A stretch of DNA of 64,000 bases, from assembly GCA_002077045.2 (NCBI GenBank), contig KZ111167.1, positions 416,211-480,210 on the forward strand. The letters are read 5' to 3'. This DNA comes from Rachicladosporium sp. CCFEE 5018. Its lineage: Eukaryota; Ascomycota; Dothideomycetes; Cladosporiales; Cladosporiaceae. The position numbers and the translations under genes are program-made. This document shows, piece by piece, positions 33,765-44,246 of the stretch; the first letter of the stretch is position 1; each line of letters opens with the position of its first letter. The notes under the pieces are model-generated. The model made no database searches. It was not told where the DNA came from and saw only the letters and a list, made by a program, of their open reading frames with translations.

Positions 33765-34259
33765 TGCGCAATATCATCAGTGATTATTCCCACCAGCATC
33801 TCCGTTCTCACCGCAATACTCTAACCACATCGATCGGACGCCTTGTTGCACACAAGCACCGGCTTTGGAGTCAGCGAGTCAGCCTGGAGGCCCGAGCTCT
33901 TACTCAGCCCGACTTCAGCTTCCTTCATCTCCCAAAATAACACAGACCGCTATACACGAAGACCCTGGATTTCCCATCAGGGCAATGCTAATGTTCATCA
34001 ACGGCAGGTGGACACCCCGTTATAGTGAGATTAGGCGTTCAAGATTGTCTCGCGACTTAGTGAGTTCACTAGTAGGCGATCGGCTTGCGTGGCTGTGATG
34101 GTGGGATTGGAGCATTGACGAGATGCTATACCTTGTTGAGTATATGTCTTTTTATCTTCTTGCATTGCTCCTCTATCTTCTCTTTCGCCCTTGCTCCACA
34201 TACACCGCCGAAAGATACTGGAAGAGTCGCAATCCATCATAATCGCCCCATCAAGCAAT
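33765..34259. other. ureD 3' flank, highly conserved between block versions
   Basis: Almost identical to 43753-44246 although non-coding, consistent with recent gene conversion or recent common origin of this stretch. A longer start for the following orf (ATG at 34191) would lie here. Confidence 0.4.
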
Positions 34260-34739
34260 ATGATCTCCTCATTCCTCTTCCCGGAGGACATTGCCCCACC
34301 CTCATATATCAACGTAGCACCTCGTCGCCCACAACGGCCCACCATCCGCGTGGTGCCTACTCCCGCCTCCGAGCTTCGACCTTGCTCTCCTGTCAGACCA
34401 TCACACGCCCGCTCTCCCTCGGCTCCTGCCTCCCTCAATCCTACGGTCCCGACCCACGCAAAAAGACCTTCGCTCATCTCCATGGCATCTTTCTCCTCCG
34501 TCTCGTCCACGGCTTCGACCACAGATGCTCAGCCCCAACGGTCCGGCTCGATTATGAGGTTCAAGAGCCTTAGTCTGTCGAAGGAGGGAAGGGAGAAGGA
34601 GAGGACGATGAAGAGGGATGATCGAGAGAGGAAGATGAGGGAGATGGAGCTGTCACCCATTGTTGATGAGGAGTTCTGGCGGACGGGGAGATATAGCGCT
34701 GGTGATGAGGGGAAGGGATGGGGGTATGGTGTCTTCTAA
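34260..34739 (+). CDS. Hypothetical small basic protein (version 1)
   Basis: 159 aa starting MISSFLFPEDIAPPSY; an in-frame ATG at 34191 would add 23 residues. I do not recognise the family. The middle is Pro/Ser-rich and disordered. The C-terminal third is charged and probably helical (SLSKEGREKERTMKRDDRE). It ends in a well-conserved ELSPIVDEEFWRTGRY segment and GWGYGVF. The copy at 44247 keeps the frame and the C-terminus despite many changes in the middle, which supports a real gene under purifying selection. Confidence 0.65.
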   Translation: MISSFLFPEDIAPPSYINVAPRRPQRPTIRVVPTPASELRPCSPVRPSHARSPSAPASLNPTVPTHAKRPSLISMASFSSVSSTASTTDAQPQRSGSIMRFKSLSLSKEGREKERTMKRDDRERKMREMELSPIVDEEFWRTGRYSAGDEGKGWGYGVF

Positions 34740-34989
34740 GGATCACCGTGCAATGTCTGGACATTCAAGTGATGAACTGGACCAAGACCTCAAGTGAGGA
34801 CTGGACGAACGAGATTCGACAACACGTGAAAACATGCTCCGACTCCAGACCTCCAACGTCGTTGAGACGAACCTGCTTTCGCTACCTTCGCGATCCATAC
34901 ATACTCCTCTTGATCCACGACACAAGTGGCCTCCGTTCTTTGACACTCGAGGCACAATTACGACAACATCAAGCCACAAATTCGCAAAC

Positions 34990-35777
34990 ATGCCCACCAC
35001 ATTAGGCCCCTCGAAGACCGAGCTGGACAGCATCGTCAAGTACGTTCCCACGCAGCTACAATGCCATGCAGGTGACCTAACCTCACCAAAAGTCAAGCTT
35101 TAGATACACAGTCGCGCATCAACATCTTCACTACCGATAATGGCACGCCTCACTCAGTCTCAGAGACACTCCTCGCCAATGCGTCTCCGAAGTTCGCAAA
35201 GGCCTGTGGCAAAGACAAAGACAGTCTCACGCTCGACGTGGGACTTGGTGCGTTTCGCATCCTGCTGGGCTGGCTGCTCTCAGCCACAGTCGCCGAGACA
35301 AGCCAGAGCTCTCTCGTTCAGGCATGGATCCTGGCCAGCCAGTATGGCATTCCCGTCTTGCAGAACGCCATCACGCGAGCTTTCGTCAAAGTTTGGGAAG
35401 GTGCGCCTATCAGCTTCGAAGTTGTTACAAGAACGTACGCCTATGGACCAGCGGGTATGCTGCGTCAGGCATGCGTGGCGCACTTAGCGATGATCTTCAC
35501 GCAAGCGCACAAGAACGACTGGAGGGACATCTTGCGCACCGAAAAGCTTGACACCAACGCGGCGCTGCTGATTGATCTGGTGTCTGAGATGCAGAAAGCT
35601 ATTGTCGGTGGAGGCAAAAGGATGCCACCGGGGGCTGCAGCTGTACTGAAGCAGTTGATGGTCGACGAAATCCCTGCGCCGTCTACTGCAACGAAGCGTA
35701 CCGCGGTGCAAGACGGAGGCTCCAACAAACGAGGCGCTACCATGTACTATCCAGATGACCGGCTGAACAACGTGTGA
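34990..35777 (+). CDS. BTB/POZ-domain protein, first of three (version 1)
   Basis: Exon 1 is 34990-35039 (50 nt: 16 codons plus 2 bases). A 53-nt intron (GTACGT, CCTAAC branch site, AAAAG) joins exon 2 (35093-35777), for 244 aa. The join reads SIVNQALDTQSRINIF. The BTB fold is seen in SVSETLLANASPKFAKAC, LTLDVGLGAFRILLGWLL and VQAWILASQYGIPVLQNA. BTB proteins often act as Cul3 adaptors or dimerisation modules; the role here is unknown. The C-terminal 70 residues have a basic KR-rich tail. The same 50-nt first exon and intron phase recur in the next BTB gene and their block 2 counterparts, so these are paralogues. Confidence 0.75.
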
Positions 35778-36250
35778 ACTGCGTAGGTCCGCGGCGGCAG
35801 GGTACGTCCGGGCGTGACGGCAGCCTCAGCACTTAGCTATCAGGTCAGACACTGGCAGGCATATGCATCTCGAACCTTCAAGGCCCTGCATTGAGCACAT
35901 TGACCCAATAAGAGGGCTCAGGGAGGAGTAAATCGACTATAGCAGTACCAGGCAAATAACACAGGCTTACCAGATGTGCATGAAACATGGGTCCAATTTT
36001 GCCATGTCCATGGCTTTAGCGTTCAATTAGCATTCGTCCTTGAGCTGACTCTGGCGAATGCTCCGCTTTCACAGGTGAGTGATGGATGGAATGATGGCGA
36101 ATGAGATGAGCCGCATTCTATCAATTTATGTGATGCCACGACCAGGTTGCGATTTGATAGTACTACCGGTTACGGCACCTTGGGTGCCAATACTCTTCAT
36201 GTTCTTGGACATACTATACACACTACGCTCCATCGACCCATTTACCTATC
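35778..36250. other. Intergenic, no feature recognised
   Basis: 473 bp spacer between two BTB genes; presumed promoter of the second. It does not align by eye with the matching spacer 46021-46294. Confidence 0.4.
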
Positions 36251-37117
36251 ATGGCCTCGAGCCCATCACAAGACGGCGGGATTGACGAGAACACCTTACC
36301 GTGACGACCCAGAGATTAAATACGTGCTTGTGCGAGGAGACACTGACCTCGTCGTAGTGCGATGCTCGATGATACCCGTATGCAAGTGCCAGCGGTGCAA
36401 GTCTTCGTTTTCGGCAGAAATACCGCCATACCAGTCTACAAACTCATGCTGGCGGCTGCCTCTGCGCGACTTGCAAAACTTTGCGTCACCGGAAATGGTA
36501 CCATCAAGCTTCAAGAAGGCGCGGAGGCATTGCACATTCTGCTCGGCTGGGTCTTGGAAAGTCCCGTCACAAACCCCAGCCAGCTCGCGCTCGCAGAAGC
36601 CTGGACCCTCGGTCAGAAGTTCCAGATGCAAGATCTACAGAAAGTGGTTTTCGATGCACTGCGTGACCAGTTCCACAAGCCTGGTAAGGTCTGCCACAGC
36701 GCCGTTACTGCTGCCTATCGTCAGCCGGACGCCACATCCATTCAAAAGATACTCGTGCATCAGATCGTCAAGGACATCATCGCCTCCGGCTCGGGCAACA
36801 CTCAGCGTATCGGATGGAATCTGAAAGAGATGCCTTGCGCTCTGGGTAGGAACAGCGAGCTCATGCGAGACTTGGCTAACGAGATGGGCTCGGTGCTCTC
36901 GAGGCCACCAATCGAGCGCACCGGAAGAAAGCGACAGGCCGCGACTAAAGATGAAGGTGATGACCGACTCCACAACTCGTCAGGCAGAGCTAGGAAGCGT
37001 GTAGTGTGGAGCTGGGCGAGCGCAGACCGTCACTACGACACTTACATAGCCCGCGACGAGGACGATGACTCGGGCAATGAAGGAGACTTGGCTCCAGAGG
37101 AGACTCCAGGACTGTGA
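36251..37117 (+). CDS. BTB/POZ-domain protein, second of three (version 1)
   Basis: Exon 1 is 36251-36300 (again 50 nt), followed by a 57-nt intron (GTGACG to CGTAG) and exon 2 (36358-37117), for 269 aa. The spliced start is MASSPSQDGGIDENTL then PAMLDDTRMQ. The BTB core reads VQVFVFGRNTAIPVYKLMLA, LHILLGWVLES and LAEAWTLGQKFQMQDLQ. The C-terminus has a bipartite basic patch (RTGRKRQ, RARKRVV) that could be a nuclear signal, then an acidic tail. The intron donor is less typical; it is chosen because a stop follows immediately in the unspliced frame and the phase equals that of the paralogues. The block 2 counterpart is broken by two frameshifts. Confidence 0.7.
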
Positions 37118-37482
37118 GTGACATACATCGGAGTGGTTCCAGGATATTTAACGTGGCACAGTGGACTGCGTCAAGGACCTAGTTTTGTGAGGGTCCTTCT
37201 CCTCCTGTCTCGACGATGCGGATGCGGTGGAATGTGAGAGCGATCAGATCACGAAGGACATGCGGATATCCGGTCCAGCTCTTGCGCTGGCTCACGACCT
37301 CGATGGTAGTGGTCAATGCGGGCTGTATAAGGGAGTCGAAGCTGTGAGTCGAGGTCGGGTACTGAGGAAGGTGCGATACAGTTCACTCTAAACACGTGCT
37401 GAAGCATCCATACATACCTTACTTCTATCTCACTTCTACATGGCATCCACGTGCGCATCTCCAACACCGTGAACGCCACACC
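37118..37482. other. Intergenic, BTB spacer
   Basis: 365 bp upstream of the third BTB gene. Parts near 37320-37400 resemble the matching spacer at 47030-47110. No other feature. Confidence 0.35.
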
Positions 37483-38281
37483 ATGTCTGAGTCGCCCCTG
37501 TCTACGTTGTCGAAATCACCATCGCCACCATTGCGCATGCGCTCTGCACGCGCGTCCACTCCATCCGAGGCAACGCTCCGACGACATACATCTCCAATGC
37601 CCGATGAACCGCGATCAGAGGCGAAGCTCCGCCGGGTGACAAGGTCAGTACCAGTTCCAGTCACTCACTTGATCGACATGACTGACGGTCTCCAGTCAGT
37701 TGTTCGCCGAACCCACCCCAGTGAACGTCTTTGTGCTCGGCGAGATGATGGCATATCCTGTTCCGAAGGCCCTCCTTGTCAGCGCCTCGGACAAGTTCCA
37801 AGTCGCCATCGAAGCAGGAGATAACATCCTCAACCTCGGAATTCGCTCCGACGCCTTCAAAGTCTTCATTGGCTGGCTATTGCAACGTAACATCTTCGAG
37901 TCCAGACAGTCCAGACTCGTGGAAGCCTGGTACCTGGGTCAGACCTGGGAGATTCCAATCTTTCAGAACGCAGTCATGTCGGCCTTGGTGCCGCGGGCAC
38001 AAGCTGCTAAGGTCAAGGCAAAGGCTGTGCGCAAGGCGTACGCGGACGTCGGGCCATCCCTACTGAAGGCGATGCTTGCGGCGCAGTTGGCATTCGACTG
38101 GACGGAGCCGGCGCATGAGGCGTGGACGACTAGTCTTGAGAGAGATGGCTATCCGAATAGCGTCGAGTTCTTCGGGGACATCATCACAGCGTTGCAGACA
38201 CTCGCCCAACTCCCACAGCGACCAGAGTGGGGAATCGACCTAGCAGATTACCTCGTTGAAGATGCTATGGACACGGCATAG
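37483..38281 (+). CDS. BTB/POZ-domain protein, third of three (version 1)
   Basis: Exon 1 is 37483-37643 (161 nt), the intron 52 nt (GTCAGT, CTGAC branch site, TCCAG) and exon 2 37696-38281, for 248 aa. The N-terminus is a Ser/Pro/Arg-rich leader (SPLSTLSKSPSPPLRMR). Then the spliced RRVTSQLFAEPTPVNVFVLG enters a clear BTB fold with PVPKALLVSASDKFQVAI, FKVFIGWLLQ and LVEAWYLGQTWEIPIFQN. The C-terminus contains LAFDWTEPAHEAWTTS, also present in the block 2 copy. The function is unknown; adaptor or transcription-linked roles are typical of the family. Confidence 0.75.
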
Positions 38282-38922
38282 AAGAACAAGACAGATGCTT
38301 AGCTGCAGGGGTCAGCAAGCAAAGCACGGACGCGGGCATGGGAGGACGAAGGAGGCTCTCCACGTGGGAAGAAGTGGGGCAGATTCAAACCTAGGGCTCA
38401 GCTGAGCCTGATCCAGCCATGTGCATGCATGTGCCAGGGTCTCCCGATTGCGGGGTGCTTCTAGACCACAACCTACGAAGACATAAATCAGGTCTCGCAT
38501 CCTAATTCAAAGTCTCTAATATCGTAATGTGACCAACATTCCTCAGCACTCGCACGGAGAGTTCCGGGCCCATGTCCGCTGCATTAGTCGCCCAGCATTC
38601 ACAAACGACGAGGTAGGAGTACGAGCTGGAAGCAAAGACGTGACCTGTTCGTAGGAGAGCTCGAAATCAGCCTTACACGCCTCATGAAGCGCGGGGAAGC
38701 GATGTGAGCTGACAACAGCACCGCCATTCGGCGTTCCCTTTGCGCAGCCGCGGCAAAAGACGGTCGAGTGCAGCCACACGCACAGCTCTGGGTTGAGCAG
38801 AAAGCTTACTGTCCAATGGTGGGAGTATAAGAAACTCGCTATCCTTCACTATCCATCCCTTTTTTCGAGCTCTAGCTTCAGCCGTACCAGATCTGTCTAT
38901 TGCTGTTCATACAGTCGCTAAC
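38282..38922. other. Upstream region of GMC oxidoreductase (version 1)
   Basis: 641 bp. Short islands match 48004-48659, including a GCGGGG-containing element near 38452, a GCAGCCGCGG stretch near 38746 and a TATA-like GTATAAGA near 38825, about 100 bp before the ATG. GCGGGG fits the CreA/Cre1 consensus SYGGRG, but such short matches occur by chance. Confidence 0.4.
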
Positions 38923-41160
38923 ATGGGCAACTCTACTGAAACCAACGGCCAGTCCACCGGTAACAGCAATGGCCACACCAATGGCCACACGTCCTCGCTC
39001 CCCGCACTCACCCAAGACGCTGCCTCCTTCCTGAAACATGACTATGATTTCGTGATCATTGGCGGCGGCACTGCCGGCCTGACTCTCGCTGCCCGACTGA
39101 CCGAAGACTCCAACGTGACGGTCGGTGTGCTTGAAGCCGGCAAGAACAAGCTCGGCGACTTCCTTGTAGACACTCCAGCACTCTACCCGCAGATGCTGGG
39201 CAACGAAGAGTATGACTGGAAGTTCATGACTGAGCCGCAGAAGCACAACAACGGGAACCGACACCATATTCCTCGTGAGTGATGAATTTGGCCGCGCGAG
39301 TAGAAAGTGTGGATGCTGACAACGGATGACCAGGCGGCAAAGCTCTTGGGGGCAGCTCAGCAATCAATTACGAGATGTGTAAGTCTTCACAGTCCAGCTT
39401 CGCTCAACAAAGCCCAAAGATGCTCGTCATCTCACTTTTGCTGCGTTGATGAGGGAATGCGTCGCTCTACCGCGAGGCACTCAGAAGATGTTTCGTGTCT
39501 CAAGGTGTCTTTGAACAAGAAGTCCATTTTGTACAGGTGCTCGAGCTAGGACTCCTCCCCACCGAGAGCTTCACAGATTCGAGAGCGTAGATTGTGCCAC
39601 GCTTGATCGACAGAGACTGACCCGATTTCTGTAGACGTCCGCGGTTCCACCCAAGACTTCGACGACTGGGCAACGATTCTCGACGACCCCGCATGGTCCG
39701 GCGAGAACATGCAGCGCTATATGCGCAAGCACCAGAGTCTAGAGAAGCCCGCGCAGGCAGTGTCGGACCGCAAAGCCACACCGACGATCGATGTCAACCA
39801 TGGCACAGAAGGTCCAGTGCGCACGTCGTTCAACGACTTTTTCCTACCTATCGAAGACGACGTGATTGCAGCCGCCAACGAGGTCACCGGATTGTCCGAG
39901 CATCCCAAAGACGCCTGGAGTGGTGACCACATCGGGTTCTTCAACACTCTTGGCAGCGTTTGCCGTAGTGGACCCAACAAAGGGAAGCGTAGTTACGCTG
40001 CCAGGGGATACTTCGAAGCTAACGCCCAAAGACCTAACCTGCACGTGCTATGCGAGGCATTGGTCGAGAGTATCGAGCTAGAAGGTACGAAGGCAGCTGG
40101 AGTGAAGTTCCGCCACGGTGGCGAGAGCCATCTCGTGAAGATTAAGAGGGAAGTGCTTCTCTCCGCAGGAGTGATCCAGTCTCCGCAGATACTCGAATTG
40201 TCTGGCATCGGCGCACGAGAGGTCCTCGAAGCCGCGAGTGTACATTGCAAAGTCGAGTTGCCCGGTGTAGGAGAGAACTACAACGATCACGTGCTCACAG
40301 CCCTAGGCTGGGAGCTTGCACCAGGCGTCCCGAGCTTGGAGATGATCTACGATCCCCAGGTCATGGAAGGCGCTATGAAGCAGCTAATGGAGCAGCAAGG
40401 CGGCCCGCTTTCCTGCATCAGCTCGACCCAGGGTTTCTTTCCCTACAAGCTCTTCGCCACGGCCGATGAGCAAGCCGAGATCATCTCGTCGATCGAGAAG
40501 GGTCTGCCTTCGCTCTCGCCATTCCAGCGAAAGCAATACGAGCGCACGCTGGATCACCTCAAATCCGACAAGTCGGCGAATTTGCAATTTGTCTTTATCG
40601 CCCACAAAGGCAATTTCCAAGATGGCATTCCCGATCAGTCCAAGCTTTTCGCGCCATCACCACCTGGGTCACCCTTCGGCGTTACTGCAGTCATTTGCGC
40701 GGAGTATCCTCTTAGCAGAGGCTCAGTCCATATCAAGAGCTCTGACCCAGCCGAGCACCCACGGCTTGACCCAGCCTACCTTTCGCATCCCGCTGACGCT
40801 GCGGTTCTTGCAGCGGGCGTGAAGTTCTTGGACAAGCTTGGGAAAGCTAAGGCCGTGGAGGGCAAGTTCGCTCGGCGCTACCAACCTGCTGGCAATGTGG
40901 ACTTGACAGATACGAGGGAGGCTGTCAAGCTCGTGCAGGATATGGTCGTCTCTGAATATCATCCGATAGGAACCTGTGCGATGGGTGATGTTCTTAATTC
41001 GAAATTGAAAGTCAAGGGCGTCGAGGGTCTGCGTGTGGTAGATGCTTCGGTGTTCCCGAATCACGTTTCGGGAAATATCTGCTCGTCGGTGTATGCGACT
41101 GCGGAGCACGCTGCGGACATCATCAAGGCTGATTGGAAGATGGCAGTTGCGGCTGCCTGA
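38923..41160 (+). CDS. GMC-family FAD oxidoreductase (version 1, 3 exons)
   Basis: Glucose-methanol-choline family flavoenzyme. Exons are 38923-39274, 39334-39378 and 39635-41160, with introns of 59 and 256 nt, giving 640 aa. A disordered Asn/Gly-rich leader of about 35 residues precedes the FAD-binding DYDFVIIGGGTAGLTLAARL. The GMC signature GKALGGSSAINYEM spans the tiny second exon. Near the C-terminus are YHPIGTCAMG, with the catalytic His, and SGN, where Asn takes the place of the second His of glucose oxidase. There is no signal peptide or membrane segment, so an intracellular alcohol, choline or aryl-alcohol type oxidoreductase is likely. The substrate is not determinable. The copy at 48660 has the same splice structure. 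Confidence 0.88.
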
Positions 41161-41233
41161 ATGACTTACGGCTAGGGCGCGGCTCCCTTCATGATGTACA
41201 GCGTTTCTGATCTTGTTATCATACTTACGTAGT

Positions 41234-43105
41234 TCAATGAGCCAGGAAGCGCTCCTCGTCGAGTCTCGACTTCGCCATCCAGCTCTCTGTCACCCAACCT
41301 GCCGTCACCACCCTGGGGTATCGACAACGGCCAGCCAAAGCCTCCCTGACCTCATCAATCCTTCCACTGTCCGCCGCCAAGAACACATGAGTGATGCCGC
41401 TCAAGGTCAAGTCAGTCACAGCTGTGCCGCCTGCAAAAGCGAACATCCTCGCCTCCGCATCCAGACGATCATCGAACCAAGCCGTCAAACCTCCGAACAT
41501 CCAGCCCGGCATCTCATCGAAGGCTGAATCCTCTGTGCGTAGTTGCTGCATCAACAACGTCGTATCCTCCTCCTCGTTGTCCTCACTCTTGATCGCCGGA
41601 TCGCTCAGCATCTCGAGTAGCTCCGCCTCGTCCACATCCCTGCAATAGCTGTCCCCATAGTCATCCACGTTCTCCTCCCAATATTCCTCAACTGCACCCT
41701 TCTTGACAGCATACACATGCCTTTCCTTCTCCATCGGCAACCGTAGCCTAGGCTTCCCAGCGTCCGCCTCGCCCATAGCGACAGCGTCGTAGAGCCACCT
41801 TGGCTTGATAATATTTCGTTCGCCTCGCTTAATGATCGAAGCCACCTTGACTAGGTTGCGATCAGCGACGCAAATGGTCTCAGGGTCTTTCTCTGAGGCC
41901 ACGACAGTGCCGCCGTTGGCTTTGACGAGGGCTTCGATCTCAGTCTTAGACTTCTTCAGCGGCTTGAGGGCTTCGGTCATGATGAAGAACGTCATGCCGT
42001 CGAAGACCTTTGTCGCTGGGCCAGCGTAGGGAATGTTGAGGGTTTGCTCTTCCTGACCCTGGATCACGAGAGCACGCTTGCGCTTTCGGGTCGACCGTTT
42101 CTTCCTCTCATCACCGACCTTGAATTGCTTGTCCTTCTTCCCTTCTTCGATGTTCGAGCGGAGCGTCTTGAACTCTGAAAGCGACAGACCCTGTTCCCAG
42201 GTCTTGTCGTTCCGCAAACGCTTGAAGCGAGGGAAACGGAGTGTGCAGCCCGTGGCGAATTGTGGTGTACCCGTCACTTCTGCGGCTTTCACCTCGAGTA
42301 CAACAGAGTCGGACGGGTGGATCCACTGATCGGGCTTTTCGTGTTGGCGGTTCTCTGCGAAGCCACCAAGCACGATGAGAGGCGGAGGGTTGCTAGCGTC
42401 CCAGTCCTGCCACTTGCCGTCTGTGCGATGGCGGATATCCTGGTAGTCGGCTGCTGTGAAGCCACCACCCACCTTGAAGAACGATAGACACTTCTGTGGG
42501 TCTACCTGCGCGTACTGCACAGCCTGCTGGTCTACGCGGAGGCCGCAGAGGAAGCTGCTGTGGTTGCCACCACGCTTGCCGGAGCCCCAATATGCGCCAA
42601 CGACGACACAGTCGAGAGCTTCGCCGAACTCGGTCATGTACTCTGGCTTGACTTTGATCCAGTCGTCATTGCGTTCATTCAGTCGGTATGGCGAGCGTGG
42701 GTTCTTGAGCACAAGCCCTTCGGCGCGGTTTGCCACTACTTCACGAAGTAGTGGCTCGATCTCAGAGGCAGTCCGCGCTTCGACATAGGGATGTATCTCG
42801 AGGCGTCGTTCAACGGTATGTACGCTCGCATAGAGTGCTTCTCGGCGCTTGCGCAGTGTGTACTTCGTCAGGTCCTTCCCATTGAGGTAGAGGCAATCGA
42901 AGACTTTGTACAGTGGGCGGGTGTGCGTTGACGCGTTAGAGTCGTTGGACTGCTCTGAGATGGCGGCCGTCTTCAGCCTGCCGAAGGGCTCCATCTTATC
43001 ATGTATCATGTCCCAAGATATCATCTCGCCATCCAGGATGATGCTGCGTACGCCGGACTGAAACGCATCGCGGATGAACTTCGTCAGTGAGCCAGACTTA
43101 TCACT
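41234..43105 (-). CDS. LIG4: DNA ligase IV, 3' part cut by gap (version 1)
   Basis: This is the C-terminal 623 codons of a Lig4 gene; the N-terminal third is lost at the N gap. It retains the end of the adenylation domain (LDGEMISWDMIHDK), the EGLVLKNPRSPY and DDWIKVKPEY motifs, the OB-fold and two BRCT domains. Over most of its length it is nearly identical to the complete gene at 50987-53974. The last 100 or so residues (second BRCT) differ clearly, for example GITHVFLAADSGRIDEV against GEITHIVLRTDSEKVDKI. No stop or frameshift is visible. Confidence 0.88.
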   Translation of the reverse strand, partial: SDKSGSLTKFIRDAFQSGVRSIILDGEMISWDMIHDKMEPFGRLKTAAISEQSNDSNASTHTRPLYKVFDCLYLNGKDLTKYTLRKRREALYASVHTVERRLEIHPYVEARTASEIEPLLREVVANRAEGLVLKNPRSPYRLNERNDDWIKVKPEYMTEFGEALDCVVVGAYWGSGKRGGNHSSFLCGLRVDQQAVQYAQVDPQKCLSFFKVGGGFTAADYQDIRHRTDGKWQDWDASNPPPLIVLGGFAENRQHEKPDQWIHPSDSVVLEVKAAEVTGTPQFATGCTLRFPRFKRLRNDKTWEQGLSLSEFKTLRSNIEEGKKDKQFKVGDERKKRSTRKRKRALVIQGQEEQTLNIPYAGPATKVFDGMTFFIMTEALKPLKKSKTEIEALVKANGGTVVASEKDPETICVADRNLVKVASIIKRGERNIIKPRWLYDAVAMGEADAGKPRLRLPMEKERHVYAVKKGAVEEYWEENVDDYGDSYCRDVDEAELLEMLSDPAIKSEDNEEEDTTLLMQQLRTEDSAFDEMPGWMFGGLTAWFDDRLDAEARMFAFAGGTAVTDLTLSGITHVFLAADSGRIDEVREALAGRCRYPRVVTAGWVTESWMAKSRLDEERFLAH

Positions 43106-43205
43106 NNNNNNNNNNNNNNNNNNNNNNNNNNNNNNNNNNNNNNNNNNNNNNNNNNNNNNNNNNNNNNNNNNNNNNNNNNNNNNNNNNNNNNNNNNNNNNN
43201 NNNNN
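43106..43205. other. Assembly gap of 100 Ns
   Basis: 100 Ns join the middle of LIG4 (minus strand) to the middle of ureD (plus strand). Frames crossing it are chimeric. The right side continues the ureD fragment at 704-1529, not the LIG4 on the left. Confidence 0.95.
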
Positions 43206-43752
43206 AGGTAACCTCTGCGTGCTGGACTGGGTCTGCAATGGCCGGCCGGCTAATGGCGAAAATTGGTCCTTCCTGCGATATGGCAGCCGGAACGAGATCT
43301 ACGTCGCTCAACCCGATGGCAAGCGCCGGCTGCTGCTGAGAGACAACATGCTCATGGATGACGGCGGTGTGACTAACTCCATTAAGTCTCGCATGGACAG
43401 CCAAGGTGTCATTGGCACATTGATCTTGCACGGCGCTTTGCTTACCAAGCTTGGTCACTTCTTCATGGATGAGTTTAAGCTGCTCCCTCGAATCGGAGGC
43501 AGGAAGTGGGATAGCGGGAGCGAGAGCGGGGACGAAGATGTCGATGAAGCTACGCAAAGGCGTGCAGTCAGGCAGCGAGAGGAGACCGCGGCAGGCGTGT
43601 TATGGTCAGCCGCTGCAGTCAGAAACTGCGTGGTAGTCAAATTTGCGGCGCCAAGTGTGGAAGCTGGAAGGAGCTGGCTTCGGACGATGTTGATGGAAGA
43701 GGGCAGCGTGGGTAGGTTGTTCGGTGAGCGGGCTTTGCTTTGCTTGCGATGA
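43206..43752 (+). CDS. ureD: Urease accessory protein UreD, 3' part (contig 3 copy)
   Basis: The last 181 or so codons of UreD, from GNLCVLDWVCNGRPANGE to the stop. Its first 371 bases equal 1159-1529 by eye, including two sites where the complete copy differs: ATGGATGAGTTTAAG here, ACGGATGAGTTCAAG at 33478-33492. It is therefore most simply the 3' half of the gene that starts at 704. Confidence 0.88.
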
Positions 43753-44246
43753 TGCGCAATATCATCAGTGATTATTCCCACCAGCATCTCCGTTCTCACA
43801 GCAATACTCTAACCACATCGATCGGACGCGTTATTGCACACAAGCACCGGCTCTGGAGTCAACGAGTCAGCCTGGAGGCCCGAGCTCTTACTCAGCCCGA
43901 TTTCAGCTTCCTTCATCTCCCAAAATAACACAAACCGCTATACACGAAGACCCTGGATTCCCATCAGGGCAATGCTAATGTTCATCAACGGCAGGTGGAT
44001 ACCCCGTTATAGTGAGAATAGGCGTTCAAGCTTGTCTCGCGACTTAGTGAGTTTACTAGTAGGCGATCGGCTTGCGTGGCTGTGATGGTGGGATTGGAGC
44101 ATTGACGAGATGCTATACATTGTTGAGTATATGTCTTTTTATCTTCTTGCATTGCTCCTCTATCTTCTCTTTCGCCCTTGCTTCACATACACCGCCGAAA
44201 GATACTGGAAGAGTCGCATTCCATCATAATCGCCCCATCAAGCAAT
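43753..44246. other. ureD 3' flank, conserved with version 1
   Basis: Non-coding counterpart of 33765-34259, almost identical by eye; see that entry. A longer orf start at 44178 would fall in it. Confidence 0.4.

Larger units (their letters stand above)
32763..43105. repeat. Duplicated block, version 1 (ureD to LIG4)
   Basis: Gene order ureD, small orf, BTB, BTB, BTB, GMC oxidoreductase, LIG4, identical to 43206-52864 with the same strands. By eye the versions are almost identical from about 33060 to 34450 and from about 41600 to 43105. In between they diverge strongly, and the intergenic spacers there mostly cannot be aligned by eye. SCC3 at 29004-32441 extends the block leftwards, matching 1-383. 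Confidence 0.85.

Noticed and set aside
43087..43752. Open frame crossing the second gap into ureD with a new N-terminus
   Set aside because: The first codons are antisense LIG4 sequence joined to ureD by Ns, an artefact of scaffolding.
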